64,000 nucleotides of DNA from Deltaproteobacteria bacterium (GTDB lineage: Bacteria > Myxococcota_A > UBA9042). Both the position numbers and the translations under genes were made by a program. The DNA lies in contig VGRO01000006.1 of assembly GCA_016875335.1 (NCBI GenBank), positions 1 through 64,000 on the forward strand, in the 5' to 3' direction. Below the pieces are notes generated by a model. The model was not told the origin of the DNA. It made no database searches and saw only the letters and a list, made by a program, of their open reading frames with translations. Every line of letters starts with the position of its first letter. Within the stretch, counting starts at the first letter, position 1. Positions 35,172 to 44,381 of this stretch are shown here, in pieces.

Positions 35172-36079
35172 GGAGGGCCCCCGGCGCAGGCGCGAACCGC
35201 CGCGGCCATGGCCCGCAAGCCATCGACCAGCCGCGGACCCGGTCGACTGACGAGCGTGTTGGGCACCGTCGCAACGCAGCCCGCGCGAACGGCGCGCAGC
35301 GCCGCAAAACCAGTGCGCTCGCCGAGTGTTTGCCGCGATTGCGGGTTGACCGGCACATCCGCGTCGCCCAGCACGACCACGTCGGGGTCGGCGGCCAGCA
35401 ACGCCTCGACGCCCACCGCAAACCAGGCCTCGTCGCGCTCGCCGAACACGTTGTGCGCGCCCGCCGCCTCGATCAATGCGTGGCCGAACGCCCGCCGGCC
35501 GACCGTGAATGGCCGCTGCCCGTCGCCCGCATCCAGTTCGTAGAACACCCGCGGCGGCCTGGTGGGTCGCGGAAACTGCTTGCGCACCGCCGCGACCGCA
35601 TCCACGAACGCCAGGGCAGCCTGGGTGCCGCGCTCGGGCTGGCCGCACAGCCGGCCGACGACGCGGTGGGCTTGCGCAACCTGCTTGAGATCGGCGGCGG
35701 CAAGACCGAACCAAGCGATGCCGGCCGCATCGAGCACAGATTGCAGGTTGGGCGGCGGAAAGTGCAGCAGCACCAGGTCGGGCTTGTGCAGCAGCAACGC
35801 CTCAGGGCTTGGCGAGAAGCCGGGCAGTTGCGGCAGTCCACGGACCTCGGGCGGGAAGTCGCTCCACGCGTCGCGTGCCACCAACTTGCCGCAGCAGCCA
35901 ACCGCGCACAGCAGTTCGGTGGCGGCGGGCGAGAGCGACACGATGCGCTCGACCTTGGCCGGAATGCGCATGGTGTGACCGACGTCGTCGATCATCACCT
36001 CGGCCGCCGTCGGGCGGGGCGCAGCGCCCTTGCAGCCCGTGGCGGCCAGCAGGGCCAGCAAGAGCCGTGGCAAGCGCAT
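35168..36079 (-). CDS. btuF: cobalamin-binding protein (BtuF-like)
   Basis: 303 aa. Short signal ending LLAATGC (lipobox, Cys16). Periplasmic-binding fold of the BtuF/FecB type: VERIVSLSPAATELLCAVG near 43-61 is the hallmark BtuF segment, with LPQLPGFSPSPEALLLHKPDLVLL following. It binds vitamin B12 delivered by the TonB receptor and hands it to the BtuCD fusion. 4-bp overlaps link it to both neighbours. Confidence 0.9.
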   Translation of the reverse strand: MRLPRLLLALLAATGCKGAAPRPTAAEVMIDDVGHTMRIPAKVERIVSLSPAATELLCAVGCCGKLVARDAWSDFPPEVRGLPQLPGFSPSPEALLLHKPDLVLLHFPPPNLQSVLDAAGIAWFGLAAADLKQVAQAHRVVGRLCGQPERGTQAALAFVDAVAAVRKQFPRPTRPPRVFYELDAGDGQRPFTVGRRAFGHALIEAAGAHNVFGERDEAWFAVGVEALLAADPDVVVLGDADVPVNPQSRQTLGERTGFAALRAVRAGCVATVPNTLVSRPGPRLVDGLRAMAAAVRACAGGPP

Positions 36080-37329
36080 CAGTATCCCCCGAGATCCAAG
36101 GCGCCCAGTCCCCGTGGGTTGCTGCGCACGGGTTTGCCTTCGCTCGCGTTGCCGTGCAGGTCCAGCGCGAAACGGCGCAGGTCGCCACCTGGGGCATTGC
36201 GTTCGCCGATCCACAGCACGCGGCGTGCGCGGTCGAACCACAAGCCAGAAAACCCGAAGGGCTGGCCAGAACTCGCGACTGGCATGCGCGTGCCGCTGGC
36301 GGCGGCGATGCGCCATAGCCGGTCGGGTCGACCCGTGGCCAGGTCGCCCAGCGAAACCGCGAACACCTGGCCTGCGGCCACCGCGATGTCCCGCGACCAC
36401 GGTCCCGTCGCAACATCAGCCTTGGCCAACGGGGTCACGGCAAAGTCAGAACCGGCCCGACGAACCGCGACCAACGCCGACTGGGCAACCTGGTCGGCGC
36501 CTTTGGCAAATGAACCCTGGCATGCCGCGACCAACCCGCCGTCGTCCAGCGGCGCGACCGTCACGCAATTGCGCGCCATGGTCACGTCCACCGCCTGGTC
36601 CACGGCCCCGCCGTCGGCGGTCAGCGCCAGCAGGCGGCCCGGTCCTACGGCCTTGAAGTCGGCCGCAAACGAACCCAGGCCCAGCCACGCGCGGCCCATC
36701 GCTTGCGCCAAACGCTGCGGCGCGGCCAGGTGACCGGCGACCGTCGCATGTGCGGCAAGCCCCATGCGCGCCTCCAACAACCCCGCACGGATCGACACCA
36801 CGTCGTCGCCGCCGTCGAGGATGCCGGTGGGGTGGGCGTTGCGGCCCATGCGCGGCACGAGCCAGCGGCCGTCGCCCAGCACCAGCGCATCTTGCGGGTT
36901 GGCGTAGAAGCCAAGGGCGACCGACACCTGCTCCACCACCGACAACGTCACCGGATCGAACACGGTCAGCACGGCGTTGGCGCGGTCGACCAGCAACGCG
37001 CGCCGCTGCCCGGGGGACGACTGCGCCAGCACCACGTCGCCCGACAGCGCTGTCGCCACCGCGCCGACTTTGCTGCCCGAGTGCAGGACGTGCGCCGCGG
37101 CGGGCGGCGTGGACGCCACATCGCCCGTGGCCAAACCGGCGAGGTCCAGCACCGACAGGGCGGTGGTCGCGTAATCGCCGCCGACGACGTACAGATAGCG
37201 CGCTGCGTCGGCCGGAAGGGAGGCCGCCCTGCCGTAGCTTGCGGCCACGACAGGCCCGGCCGGCGCCGGTGCGACATCGGTCGCGCATGCGGCGATTGCA
37301 CCCAGCAGGACGAGCCATGTGCGCGTCAT
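36079..37329 (-). CDS. propeller-like lipoprotein in the B12 operon, function unknown
   Basis: 416 aa. Signal MTRTWLVLLGAIAACAT with a lipobox at IAAC. Repeated beta-strand sequence (YLYVVGGDYATTALSVLDL, VLVLGDGRWLV, GLWFDRARRVLWIG) suggests a beta-propeller. No enzyme motif is visible. It lies between BtuB and BtuF with 4-bp overlaps on both sides and under the same cobalamin riboswitch. That placement argues for a role in cobalamin capture or transfer, which is not a known role of any standard Btu component. Confidence 0.75.
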   Translation of the reverse strand: MTRTWLVLLGAIAACATDVAPAPAGPVVAASYGRAASLPADAARYLYVVGGDYATTALSVLDLAGLATGDVASTPPAAAHVLHSGSKVGAVATALSGDVVLAQSSPGQRRALLVDRANAVLTVFDPVTLSVVEQVSVALGFYANPQDALVLGDGRWLVPRMGRNAHPTGILDGGDDVVSIRAGLLEARMGLAAHATVAGHLAAPQRLAQAMGRAWLGLGSFAADFKAVGPGRLLALTADGGAVDQAVDVTMARNCVTVAPLDDGGLVAACQGSFAKGADQVAQSALVAVRRAGSDFAVTPLAKADVATGPWSRDIAVAAGQVFAVSLGDLATGRPDRLWRIAAASGTRMPVASSGQPFGFSGLWFDRARRVLWIGERNAPGGDLRRFALDLHGNASEGKPVRSNPRGLGALDLGGY

Positions 37330-39362
37330 GACCCACCTGCCGCGAGGTGCCACGTGACCGTCAGCCACACGCTGCGTCCCGGCAGCGGCCAGCCCACCAG
37401 GTCAAAGTTACGGGCACCGGCCAGGTTGTCGATGCGCAGTGCCGCCGAAGCCACGCCGTCGCGGCTGGCCGCTTGGACGCCCGCCGACCACAGCGCGCGT
37501 GCTGGCAGCGCCACTTCGTTGGCCGCGTCGAGGTAGTACGCCGACTGCCAGTGCCAGGCCGCCCACAGTTCGGGCGCCAGTGGGCCTGGGGCGTCTGGTG
37601 TCCAGCGCGCCTCGGCCAGCCACTTGCTGCGCGGGCGCAAGGGCAGGGCGCGGCCGCGGTACAATTCGCGCTGGCTGTGGTCGCGGGCAATGAGCGTTGC
37701 GTGCTGCAACGTCATCTGCCACGCCGTTGCGACCGTGGCGCGCAGCGTCGCCTCGCCACCCCACGACGTTGCCGCCGCGGTGTTTTGCCAGCGCGCCCGG
37801 TGTGGGCCGACTTGCACCAGTTGAATGAGGTCGCTGGCGTGGGCTGCAAACCCGCGGGCGTCCACCGCCCAGCGCAGCCGTCCGTGATCGCTGGCCACGG
37901 TCGCGCCGAGGTCGGCCGACGCCGCGGTTTCGGGCCGCAGCGCAGGGTTGCCGGCGACGGCGCCGGTGTCGGCGAACAGCTCATGCAGGTTGGGCAGGCG
38001 TACCGCCCGGCGCGCGGCTGCGCTCACGGTCCAGGTAGCCGTCGGGCTGTAGCGCAAGTGCAGGCTGGCGTGCCACGGCAGGGCGGTGGCCGGCCCGGTA
38101 TCCGCAACGGCAGAGCGCACGGCTTGCATGCCGACCGACGGCGTTGCCTGGACCTTGCCCCCGGCGCCGACCCACCGCGCGGCCAGTTGACCGCCGCCGA
38201 GCGCCCGGGTCGAGTGCTGCCCGTCGTTGCGCGTCCGCTTTTCGCGCACCGAGACTTGGGCCGCGCCCGTTTCGACCCTGCCGAGCACCGTGGCCTCGCC
38301 ACCAGCGAGCAATTGCGCTGGCGAGGTCCACGTTGCAGCCGCCACGGCGCCCGCCGTGCGCGTGCCGTCGTGCCGCGCCGGGCCGAGCTCGCCCAAGGGG
38401 TCGGCAACGGTGTTGTCCAGCCAGGAACCGCCGATCGACCAGGCCAGCGCGTCACCCGTGGCCCAGAAGTCGTCCGCACGGCCCGCGACCACCCCAACCT
38501 GGCGGTTGCGCGCGTACCTGGCTGACCGCGCCTGCAAGAGCGCAGGCCCAGCCAACCCTTGGTCGAGCCACGCGCCGAGCCAGGTTGCTGCCCACGTCGC
38601 GCCCGACGCCGACCGGCCGTCGACGTGGGCCAGGCCGCCGACCCGCATCACGTCGTTGTTGGCGCGCACGGCCGGACGGTCGTCGCTCGGGTCGAACGCC
38701 GTGCCGGGATCCAACAGGTAGTCGAAATCGCCGCGCGACCGCAGCCAGCGCGCCCCGGCAAACCCGCGCCATCGGTCCGCTCGCCGCGAGGCCCCCGCCT
38801 CCAAACCATTGGACCCAAACGAACCGGCGTCGGCGCGCACATCGGCCTCGCTGGCCCGGCCCGGGCGCGGCACCAGGCGCAGTGCGCCGCCGATGGGCTG
38901 GCCGCCGAGGTCCGCCGATACCGCGCCGCGGTGCAGTTCGAGGCGGTCGAGCGCGAACAGCGGCACATCGGCGAGGTCGAACGCCGCGCCATCCCAGTTC
39001 GGCAGGGGCGAGTCTCCGAGAAACACAGCCATTTGGTCGGTCGTGCCGCCGCGGACGGTCAGCAGCGCCGCGCTTGCCGGACCACCCGTCTGCAACGCGT
39101 GGGCACCGGGCAATTCGGCCGCCGCCTCGGCCACGCTGCGGCTGGCGTGCCGAAGGCGGGCACCTTGCACGGTGGCGATCGGCGCGCCGTCGCCGCGCGG
39201 GTCCTCGACGAGGAGCGGCTTGGTCGCGCGCACCGACTTGGGCTTGAGTCGGACCACGGGCCCGACCGGAAGTTCCGCCGCACACACCACCGACGCGTCA
39301 CACCACGCAAGCGCGGCGACGGCCCACAGCAGGGCAGGGCGAATACGGCAACGCGACACCAC
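37326..39362 (-). CDS. btuB: TonB-dependent outer membrane receptor (BtuB-like)
   Basis: 678 aa from GTG 39362, with a second GTG one codon on. A signal peptide (cleavage near residue 28) is followed by a plug domain with VRGGTTDQMAVFLGDSPLPN and LDRLELHRGAVSADLGGQPIGGALRLV, then a beta-barrel ending in an aromatic-rich strand LTVTWHL. BtuB identity rests on the cobalamin riboswitch directly upstream and on BtuF and BtuCD downstream. The barrel is of usual size. Confidence 0.88.
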   Translation of the reverse strand: MVSRCRIRPALLWAVAALAWCDASVVCAAELPVGPVVRLKPKSVRATKPLLVEDPRGDGAPIATVQGARLRHASRSVAEAAAELPGAHALQTGGPASAALLTVRGGTTDQMAVFLGDSPLPNWDGAAFDLADVPLFALDRLELHRGAVSADLGGQPIGGALRLVPRPGRASEADVRADAGSFGSNGLEAGASRRADRWRGFAGARWLRSRGDFDYLLDPGTAFDPSDDRPAVRANNDVMRVGGLAHVDGRSASGATWAATWLGAWLDQGLAGPALLQARSARYARNRQVGVVAGRADDFWATGDALAWSIGGSWLDNTVADPLGELGPARHDGTRTAGAVAAATWTSPAQLLAGGEATVLGRVETGAAQVSVREKRTRNDGQHSTRALGGGQLAARWVGAGGKVQATPSVGMQAVRSAVADTGPATALPWHASLHLRYSPTATWTVSAAARRAVRLPNLHELFADTGAVAGNPALRPETAASADLGATVASDHGRLRWAVDARGFAAHASDLIQLVQVGPHRARWQNTAAATSWGGEATLRATVATAWQMTLQHATLIARDHSQRELYRGRALPLRPRSKWLAEARWTPDAPGPLAPELWAAWHWQSAYYLDAANEVALPARALWSAGVQAASRDGVASAALRIDNLAGARNFDLVGWPLPGRSVWLTVTWHLAAGGS

Positions 39363-39404
39363 GGCAGCTCCCGCGCGCCCGTGGCCCGGGGCGTGCGTCG
39401 GTCG

Positions 39405-39600
39405 GCGGCTCGCGGCCGGTCTCCTGGCTGGCAGCCCGCGGCGTCGGCCTTCCCGGCGGTGGTCGCCAGTGGCCTTGTGGGCGCATGCGCCCGACGCGGT
39501 GGTTCGGTCACCGACTGCGGCGACCGATGCTGCATACAGTGGCGGGTCCGCGCCGGCTTTGCACCGGCTTCCCTCTGGCGCGCGACGCGGCTGAACGCGG
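39405..39600 (-). promoter_or_regulatory. cobalamin (AdoCbl) riboswitch
   Basis: On the minus strand the 5' part reads gggaagccggtgcaaagccg followed by a cggacccgccactgt stretch, which is the conserved core of cobalamin riboswitches. It ends with a B12 box gccagccaggagaccggcc at 39413-39431. The distance to the BtuB start is about 45 bp, so the element can control the ribosome binding site or an adjoining terminator. It predicts repression of the whole B12 uptake operon when cobalamin is plentiful. Confidence 0.95.
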
Positions 39601-39767
39601 CGGGCGCCGGCACCCCGGATGTTGGGGGCGCCGCGAGCGGTGCGGATTGGAACGCGGGCAGTGGGGCGATGTCAAATCTGCCGGTGCGCGTGCGCCACCA
39701 CCCCTTGCCCCGACCGCCGCGCCCGCCTATCGTCCGCCCCGCGCCACCCTGGCGCCCGGAGCCCCGG

Positions 39768-40517
39768 ATGGACCTGCGCGAAACCGGCGACGGCCCCCGC
39801 CACCCTTGGGAACTGGCCCGCGCCCGGTTTCTCATCGGCCAACTGCGCGCCCACAAGGTCACCGCCACCGCCCACCGCGTGCTCGACGGCGGCGCGGGCG
39901 ATGCCTGGTTTGCAAGGCAGTTGCTCGGGGCGCTCGGCCCGCAGGCTCGCGTGACCTGCTGGGACGCCGAATACGACGCGGAGACCGCCCAGCGCATCGA
40001 AGCAGCCGGCGACGGCAGAATCGCCTGTGCCACCGCACTTCCGGCCGGCCCGTTTGACCTGGTCACCCTGCTCGATGTCGCGGAGCATGTCGAGGATGAC
40101 CACACCTTCGTGCGGCGCATCGTCGTCGACGCGTTGCGCCCGGCCGGTTGGCTGCTCTTGACGGTGCCGGCGTGGCAGGGGCTCTACACGAGCCACGACG
40201 TCTTTTTGAGGCACCACCGCCGCTATTCCATGGACCAAGGGCGGGCGTTGCTGACCGGCGCGGGCCTGGAGTTGGTGGCGTCGGGCGGGCTTTTCCACAG
40301 CCTGCTTGCGCCGCGCGCGCTGCAAAAGCTCAAGGAGTCAGTGACTGAAGTCGATCCAGCGCGCCACAAGCCCGGCATCACCTGGTCGGCCGGACCGCGG
40401 GTCACGGCGGCGGTGCGCAGGGCGCTGGCGGTCGACAATGCGCTGTCGGCGGCGGCAAGTGCGGTCGGAGTGTCGCTGCCGGGCCTGTCGTTCTGGGCGT
40501 TGGCGCGCAAGCCGTAG
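39768..40517 (+). CDS. class I SAM-dependent methyltransferase
   Basis: 249 aa. Motif I is VLDGGAGDAWFARQLL near 41-56 (usually LDxGxGxG). The acidic motif CWDAEYD follows near 66, then LVTLLDVAEHVEDD near 101 and GWLLLTVPAW near 128. The HDVFLRHHRRYS segment is typical of Methyltransf_11/23 proteins tied to polyketide or sugar lipids. Substrate unknown. It stands divergently from the B12 operon. A short palindrome AGTCCAA-gt-TTGGACT (40516-40531) begins in its stop codon. Confidence 0.8.
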   Translation: MDLRETGDGPRHPWELARARFLIGQLRAHKVTATAHRVLDGGAGDAWFARQLLGALGPQARVTCWDAEYDAETAQRIEAAGDGRIACATALPAGPFDLVTLLDVAEHVEDDHTFVRRIVVDALRPAGWLLLTVPAWQGLYTSHDVFLRHHRRYSMDQGRALLTGAGLELVASGGLFHSLLAPRALQKLKESVTEVDPARHKPGITWSAGPRVTAAVRRALAVDNALSAAASAVGVSLPGLSFWALARKP

Positions 40518-40751
40518 TCCAAGTTTGGACTGGGTGGGTGCTGACCCCAACGGCATTGCGGACGCGACGGTGAAACGGATTCTTGCGACGCGCCTGTGTT
40601 CGCACACAAGGTCACCGACAACAGCCACCGCCCCCGCGCGGGCAACGGTCCCCGCAAGCGGACAGCGGGGTGACAGCCGCGGGTTTCAACCTGTCGGACT
40701 CCCGCACCGCGGGTTCAACCCGTCGCACGGATCACTCAGCCCCGGCCCCCC
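40518..40751. other. convergent intergenic region with a short direct repeat
   Basis: Between two convergent genes. It contains ccgcgggtttcaacctgtcg (from 40678) and a near copy ccgcgggttcaacccgtcg (from 40708), the second holding the palindrome CGGGTT-c-AACCCG. These resemble small REP-type palindromes. No gene seen. Confidence 0.5.
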
Positions 40752-41093
40752 TCAATCCACTCCGCGCTCGATCTGCATCCGCGCCCAACTCCACGCGGCG
40801 ACGGTGCGCGGAAAGCCGAGCGTGTTCATGGCCAGGATCACCGCCTGTTCGATTTCGGCCTCGGTGGCGCCGTGCTGCATGGCGCGCCGCACGTGGCTGC
40901 GCACCGCCGATTCGAGCCCGGCGCCGACTGACAGGCCGATCTTGATGAGCTCGCACGTCTTGCGGTCCAGTGGCCCGGCGTCGTCCACGGCCTTGGCGAC
41001 CGACTCGTGGGCCTTGCCCAGTTCGGGGAATTTCTCGATGAAGCGCAGGTAGGTGCCCGGCAGCTTGCCCGGTTTGGGTCCGTCGTTGGACAT
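40752..41093 (-). CDS. carboxymuconolactone decarboxylase/AhpD-like protein
   Basis: 113 aa. All-helical CMD-type domain: LDRKTCELIKIGLSVGAG and VRSHVRRAMQHGATEAEIEQAVILAMNTLGFPRTVAA. The usual AhpD CxxC in the central helix is replaced by a sequence without that pair (VRSHVRRA), so peroxidase chemistry is doubtful. Role unknown, possibly a decarboxylase-like or redox-inactive relative. Confidence 0.75.
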   Translation of the reverse strand: MSNDGPKPGKLPGTYLRFIEKFPELGKAHESVAKAVDDAGPLDRKTCELIKIGLSVGAGLESAVRSHVRRAMQHGATEAEIEQAVILAMNTLGFPRTVAAWSWARMQIERGVD

Positions 41094-41540
41094 GGTCGCT
41101 CCGTGTCGTTGCGGCGTCGGCGGACGCCTCGTTTGGGGTGCCCGCACATGGCGCCCCCGACGATTGTGGTCCAGGCGCGGCGCTGGCGCTACCCGGCGGG
41201 TCATCCGGGTGTCACGGTGCGCAACGGGTCTCTGTGTAGCCGATGGCCGCCCGTGCCGCCAGCGTGTCGGTCGCGCCCGCCGGGCCGGGCGACGCTGCCC
41301 AAGCTGAACCCGCGCGCCTGCGCGCCGCACTGGGCTTCGGCGGCGAACCTGGAAGGCGGTCGCCCGGAGGTCGCCTGTCTCCCGGGACCGCGCGGGAACG
41401 GCGGGGCACTTCGGGTATGCCGCTCAGCCGGATTGCGGTTGCTCCCGAATGGGCGACTGCGCGCCCGTGTGCACCGCGCCCGCATCCCGTGCTACGCTCC
41501 CTGGGCACGCGCACCCCCGCGCGCGGCGCACGAGGCGGCC
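41094..41540. other. intergenic stretch without a recognised gene
   Basis: 447 bp between the AhpD-like gene (minus) and the SPFH operon (plus), so the divergent promoters must lie here. Open frames in it have no recognisable features and were not accepted as genes. Confidence 0.5.
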
Positions 41541-42737
41541 ATGGCCGGCGACAACGATCCCCGGGGGGGCGACGACCCCACCGACAAACTGCGCCAACAA
41601 CTCGAAGAGCGCCTCAAGCAATCCAAGGGCTTCCGCTTCTCGCGCTGGATTCTGCCGGTCCTGGCCCTGCTGGTGGTGATGTTCGGCCTTGGTTCGGGCG
41701 GTGCGGGCTTGGTCGAAATCGAACCCGGTGAAGTCGCGGTCATCTACAACACCACCGGCCTGTCGCTTTTCGGCGCTGAACGCCGCGTCATCCGCGAGCA
41801 GGGCACGGTCAGCTACGTTCCGTGGTTCCAGCGCGTCGAGACCCTGGATATCCGCCCTCAAATCCTGACCATGGAGGGCGACCGCGACCCCGGGGACGAC
41901 AAGTCCGGCGAGGGCCGCGCCCCGAACAAGGTGCGCCGGCTGACCGTGCGCGCCAACGACGGCAGCAACTTCTGGTTCGGCAAGCTCGAAATCCACTACC
42001 AGCTCGATCCTGCGAAAGCCGACGTCATCATCGAGACCCACGGCAGCGGCGACGCCTACAAGTCGCGGGCGGTCCTGACCCACTCGCGCGAAATCCTGCG
42101 CGACGAGTTCGGCCGCTACTCCTTCCTGCAAGCCGCCGATCCCTCGACGTACAGCAAGGCCACGTCGCTGTCCAAGAACACGCTGAACGCGCGACTCAAG
42201 CCCACCGGCATCGAGATCAGCCAGATCCTGACCCCCAAGCCGAGCTTCGACCAGAAAGTGGAGACGGCCATCAAGGACCGCCAGACCGCCGAGCAGGCCG
42301 TGCTGGTCAACGCCAAGCAGCGCGAGCGGCTGGTCAAGGAAAAGGACCGCAAGATCCAAGAGATTCGCGAATCCAAGAACGCTGAGTTCCAGACGCTATT
42401 GGCCGAACTGGCCGCGCAGCAGCAGCAAGCCCAGAATCAACTGGTCAGCGTGCAACGCGAGGCAGACAAGTACAGCATCGGCCGGGTCGCGGAGGGCAAG
42501 GCCGTCCACGCCGAGAAGACCACCCGCGCCGCCGCTGCCGCGGAAGCTGCCCGCGAACGCGCCCAAGGCCTGGCCGCCAAGATCAATTCCGTGGGCGCCG
42601 CAGGGCCCGACGTGCTCAACCTGGAGATCGCCAAGAGTGTTTTCCCGCAGTTGGAGAAGATCTCCGCGGTCCCCTTTGCCCGCCCGGTTTCGACCGCGCT
42701 CGACGTCCGTCAGGTGCCGGCCGTCAAGGGGGAGTGA
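41541..42737 (+). CDS. SPFH/prohibitin-like membrane protein, first of a pair
   Basis: 398 aa. A cytoplasmic N-terminus (about 1-35) precedes one transmembrane segment ILPVLALLVVMFGLGSGG and an SPFH domain beginning VEIEPGEVAVIYNTTGLSLFG near 60. From about 250 to 370 there is a long Glu/Lys/Ala/Gln coiled coil (KQRERLVKEKDRKIQEIRE, LAAQQQQAQNQL). Such proteins build large membrane-associated oligomers. A 3-bp gap separates it from the next SPFH gene, implying a hetero-oligomer like HflK/HflC, though no FtsH partner is present. Confidence 0.82.
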   Translation: MAGDNDPRGGDDPTDKLRQQLEERLKQSKGFRFSRWILPVLALLVVMFGLGSGGAGLVEIEPGEVAVIYNTTGLSLFGAERRVIREQGTVSYVPWFQRVETLDIRPQILTMEGDRDPGDDKSGEGRAPNKVRRLTVRANDGSNFWFGKLEIHYQLDPAKADVIIETHGSGDAYKSRAVLTHSREILRDEFGRYSFLQAADPSTYSKATSLSKNTLNARLKPTGIEISQILTPKPSFDQKVETAIKDRQTAEQAVLVNAKQRERLVKEKDRKIQEIRESKNAEFQTLLAELAAQQQQAQNQLVSVQREADKYSIGRVAEGKAVHAEKTTRAAAAAEAARERAQGLAAKINSVGAAGPDVLNLEIAKSVFPQLEKISAVPFARPVSTALDVRQVPAVKGE

Positions 42738-42740
42738 GCC

Positions 42741-43778
42741 ATGCTCGGACGCATCGTGAACCTGCAGACCGTCAGCCTGTGCATCATCGGGCTGTGGCTG
42801 GTGCCGGCGTTTCTCACCACCTACATCCATCCCGACGAGATCGGCGTGCGTCGGTCGCTGACCAGTGGCATCGACAGCGAAGATTTCGGCCAGGGCCGGC
42901 ACTTCGACCTCGCGCTTGTGCACAGTTGGTATCGGTTGCCGCACACGCTGCAATATGTCGAGTTCAGCGGCACGCAGACGCTGGACCTGCGCACCCGCGA
43001 GAACAACGTGGTTCACGTCGACGTCGCCGTCATCTACCGCATCGTGCCCGGAGAGGCCCACAAGGTGGTGCGCGAGGGCTTCGCCGATTCGTACCACGCC
43101 AAGGTGCAGTCGGTCTGCGAGGGCTTCTTGCGCGAGCACCTGGCGCAACTGTCCAACCAGACCGTGCAGGTGAGCGAAGAGCGCGAGAAGGTGGCCAAAA
43201 GCGCCATCAAGCCGCTCAACCAGCAGTTGCGGCAGTACCACATGCAGGTGGTGGAGTCGGGCGTGGTCATCCGCGCCATCCAGTTCGATCCGCCCTACGA
43301 GGCGCAGTTGCAGGCCAAGCAGCAGTTCGCGGTACAGGCCGAACTCGACATGGCCGTGCAGAACGAATCCAAGGCCAAGCAAGAGACCGACACCGTCCAG
43401 AAAGGCATCGACAAGGACGTGGCGATCGAGCGCGAGCAGTGGAACAACAAGATTGAAGAGAAGCGCAAGGAAATCGAGGTCGCCATCGCCACCATCAAGG
43501 CCCAGGCGCTGGAGTACGACAAGAAGGTGCGGTCCGAGGCTGACGCCGGATACGAAAAACTGGTCGCCCAAGGCGAACGTGCCGAAGCCGAGGCCGAAGC
43601 CTTGGGCAAGAAACTGGAAGCGGACGCCCTGGCCTCCAAGGCCGGCAAGACGTTCAGCGCCATCGAGGCGGTGCGCGCCTTCAAGCTCGGCGCCATCGAG
43701 CTGAACTCGAGCGATCCGCACTTCTTGAACGCGTTCGGCTCCATGTCCGCATGGCGGCGCTTCTTCCTGGCAGACTGA
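42741..43778 (+). CDS. SPFH/prohibitin-like membrane protein, second of a pair
   Basis: 345 aa. N-terminal membrane segment VSLCIIGLWLVPAFLTTY, then an SPFH domain (about 28-180; YIHPDEIGVRRSLTSG, ENNVVHVDVAVIYRIV) and a coiled coil (about 185-300). It ends in a compact tail with NAFGSMSAWRRFFLAD. The organisation matches the preceding protein but the sequence differs, as for HflK versus HflC. It is followed after 3 bp by the small membrane protein gene. Confidence 0.82.
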   Translation: MLGRIVNLQTVSLCIIGLWLVPAFLTTYIHPDEIGVRRSLTSGIDSEDFGQGRHFDLALVHSWYRLPHTLQYVEFSGTQTLDLRTRENNVVHVDVAVIYRIVPGEAHKVVREGFADSYHAKVQSVCEGFLREHLAQLSNQTVQVSEEREKVAKSAIKPLNQQLRQYHMQVVESGVVIRAIQFDPPYEAQLQAKQQFAVQAELDMAVQNESKAKQETDTVQKGIDKDVAIEREQWNNKIEEKRKEIEVAIATIKAQALEYDKKVRSEADAGYEKLVAQGERAEAEAEALGKKLEADALASKAGKTFSAIEAVRAFKLGAIELNSSDPHFLNAFGSMSAWRRFFLAD

Positions 43779-43781
43779 CCC

Positions 43782-44324
43782 GTGCTGCTCGAACGCCTGC
43801 TGCTGTGGGGGCTGCGCGTCGCCGTCGTCGTCGCCGCACTGTGGCTGTTGCGCCGCGCGGTGCGCAACCTGCCGCCATGGCCGTGGCTGTGGTGGGGACT
43901 GCGCAGTGCGCGCATGCGCCGCGTGTTGGCCACCCGCGGCCAGATTGCGCGCCTGGCCCACGACAAGGCCGGCACACCCGATGCCATCGGCCTGTTGTGC
44001 GACGTCGACGCCCTCGTCGATTCGGTGGTCGAGATGCTCCAGGTGCGCGCCGATCTCGGGCCGCGCGACGGCATGACCACGTCGGGCGACGTCAGCGCGC
44101 GCTTGCAGGCCGCGTTGCGCAAGGTGGACGCCCACCTCGACACCGCACAGCGGCGACTCGACGACATCCGGGCGACGCTGCTGGAGTTTGCCGCCGACCG
44201 CCTGCACGACGCCTTGGCGGACGCCCGCACGCGCTTTCACGAGCGCGCCGAGCAGTTGGGGTACACCGTGGATGCCCACAAGGAGCTTCAGGAAGAACTC
44301 GAGAAGCTGCGCAGTTCGGGCTGA
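43782..44324 (+). CDS. small membrane-anchored coiled-coil protein of the SPFH operon
   Basis: 180 aa from GTG. An N-terminal hydrophobic anchor VAVVVAALWLLRRAVRNLPP is followed by a mostly helical region (VDAHLDTAQRRLDDIRATLLEF and ELQEELEKLRSS). No known family. The tight spacing to two SPFH genes suggests a structural or regulatory partner of the SPFH assembly. Confidence 0.68.
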   Translation: MLLERLLLWGLRVAVVVAALWLLRRAVRNLPPWPWLWWGLRSARMRRVLATRGQIARLAHDKAGTPDAIGLLCDVDALVDSVVEMLQVRADLGPRDGMTTSGDVSARLQAALRKVDAHLDTAQRRLDDIRATLLEFAADRLHDALADARTRFHERAEQLGYTVDAHKELQEELEKLRSSG

Positions 44325-44381
44325 GCGGCCGCGCCCTGCCAAAGCACCGGTCAACCCCAGCACTGGCGGGCGGTCGAGAGG

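Noticed and set aside
41541-43778. Naming the SPFH pair hflK and hflC
   Set aside because: Order and architecture are similar, but the usual neighbours (hflX, FtsH-linked genes) and diagnostic segments were not recognised.
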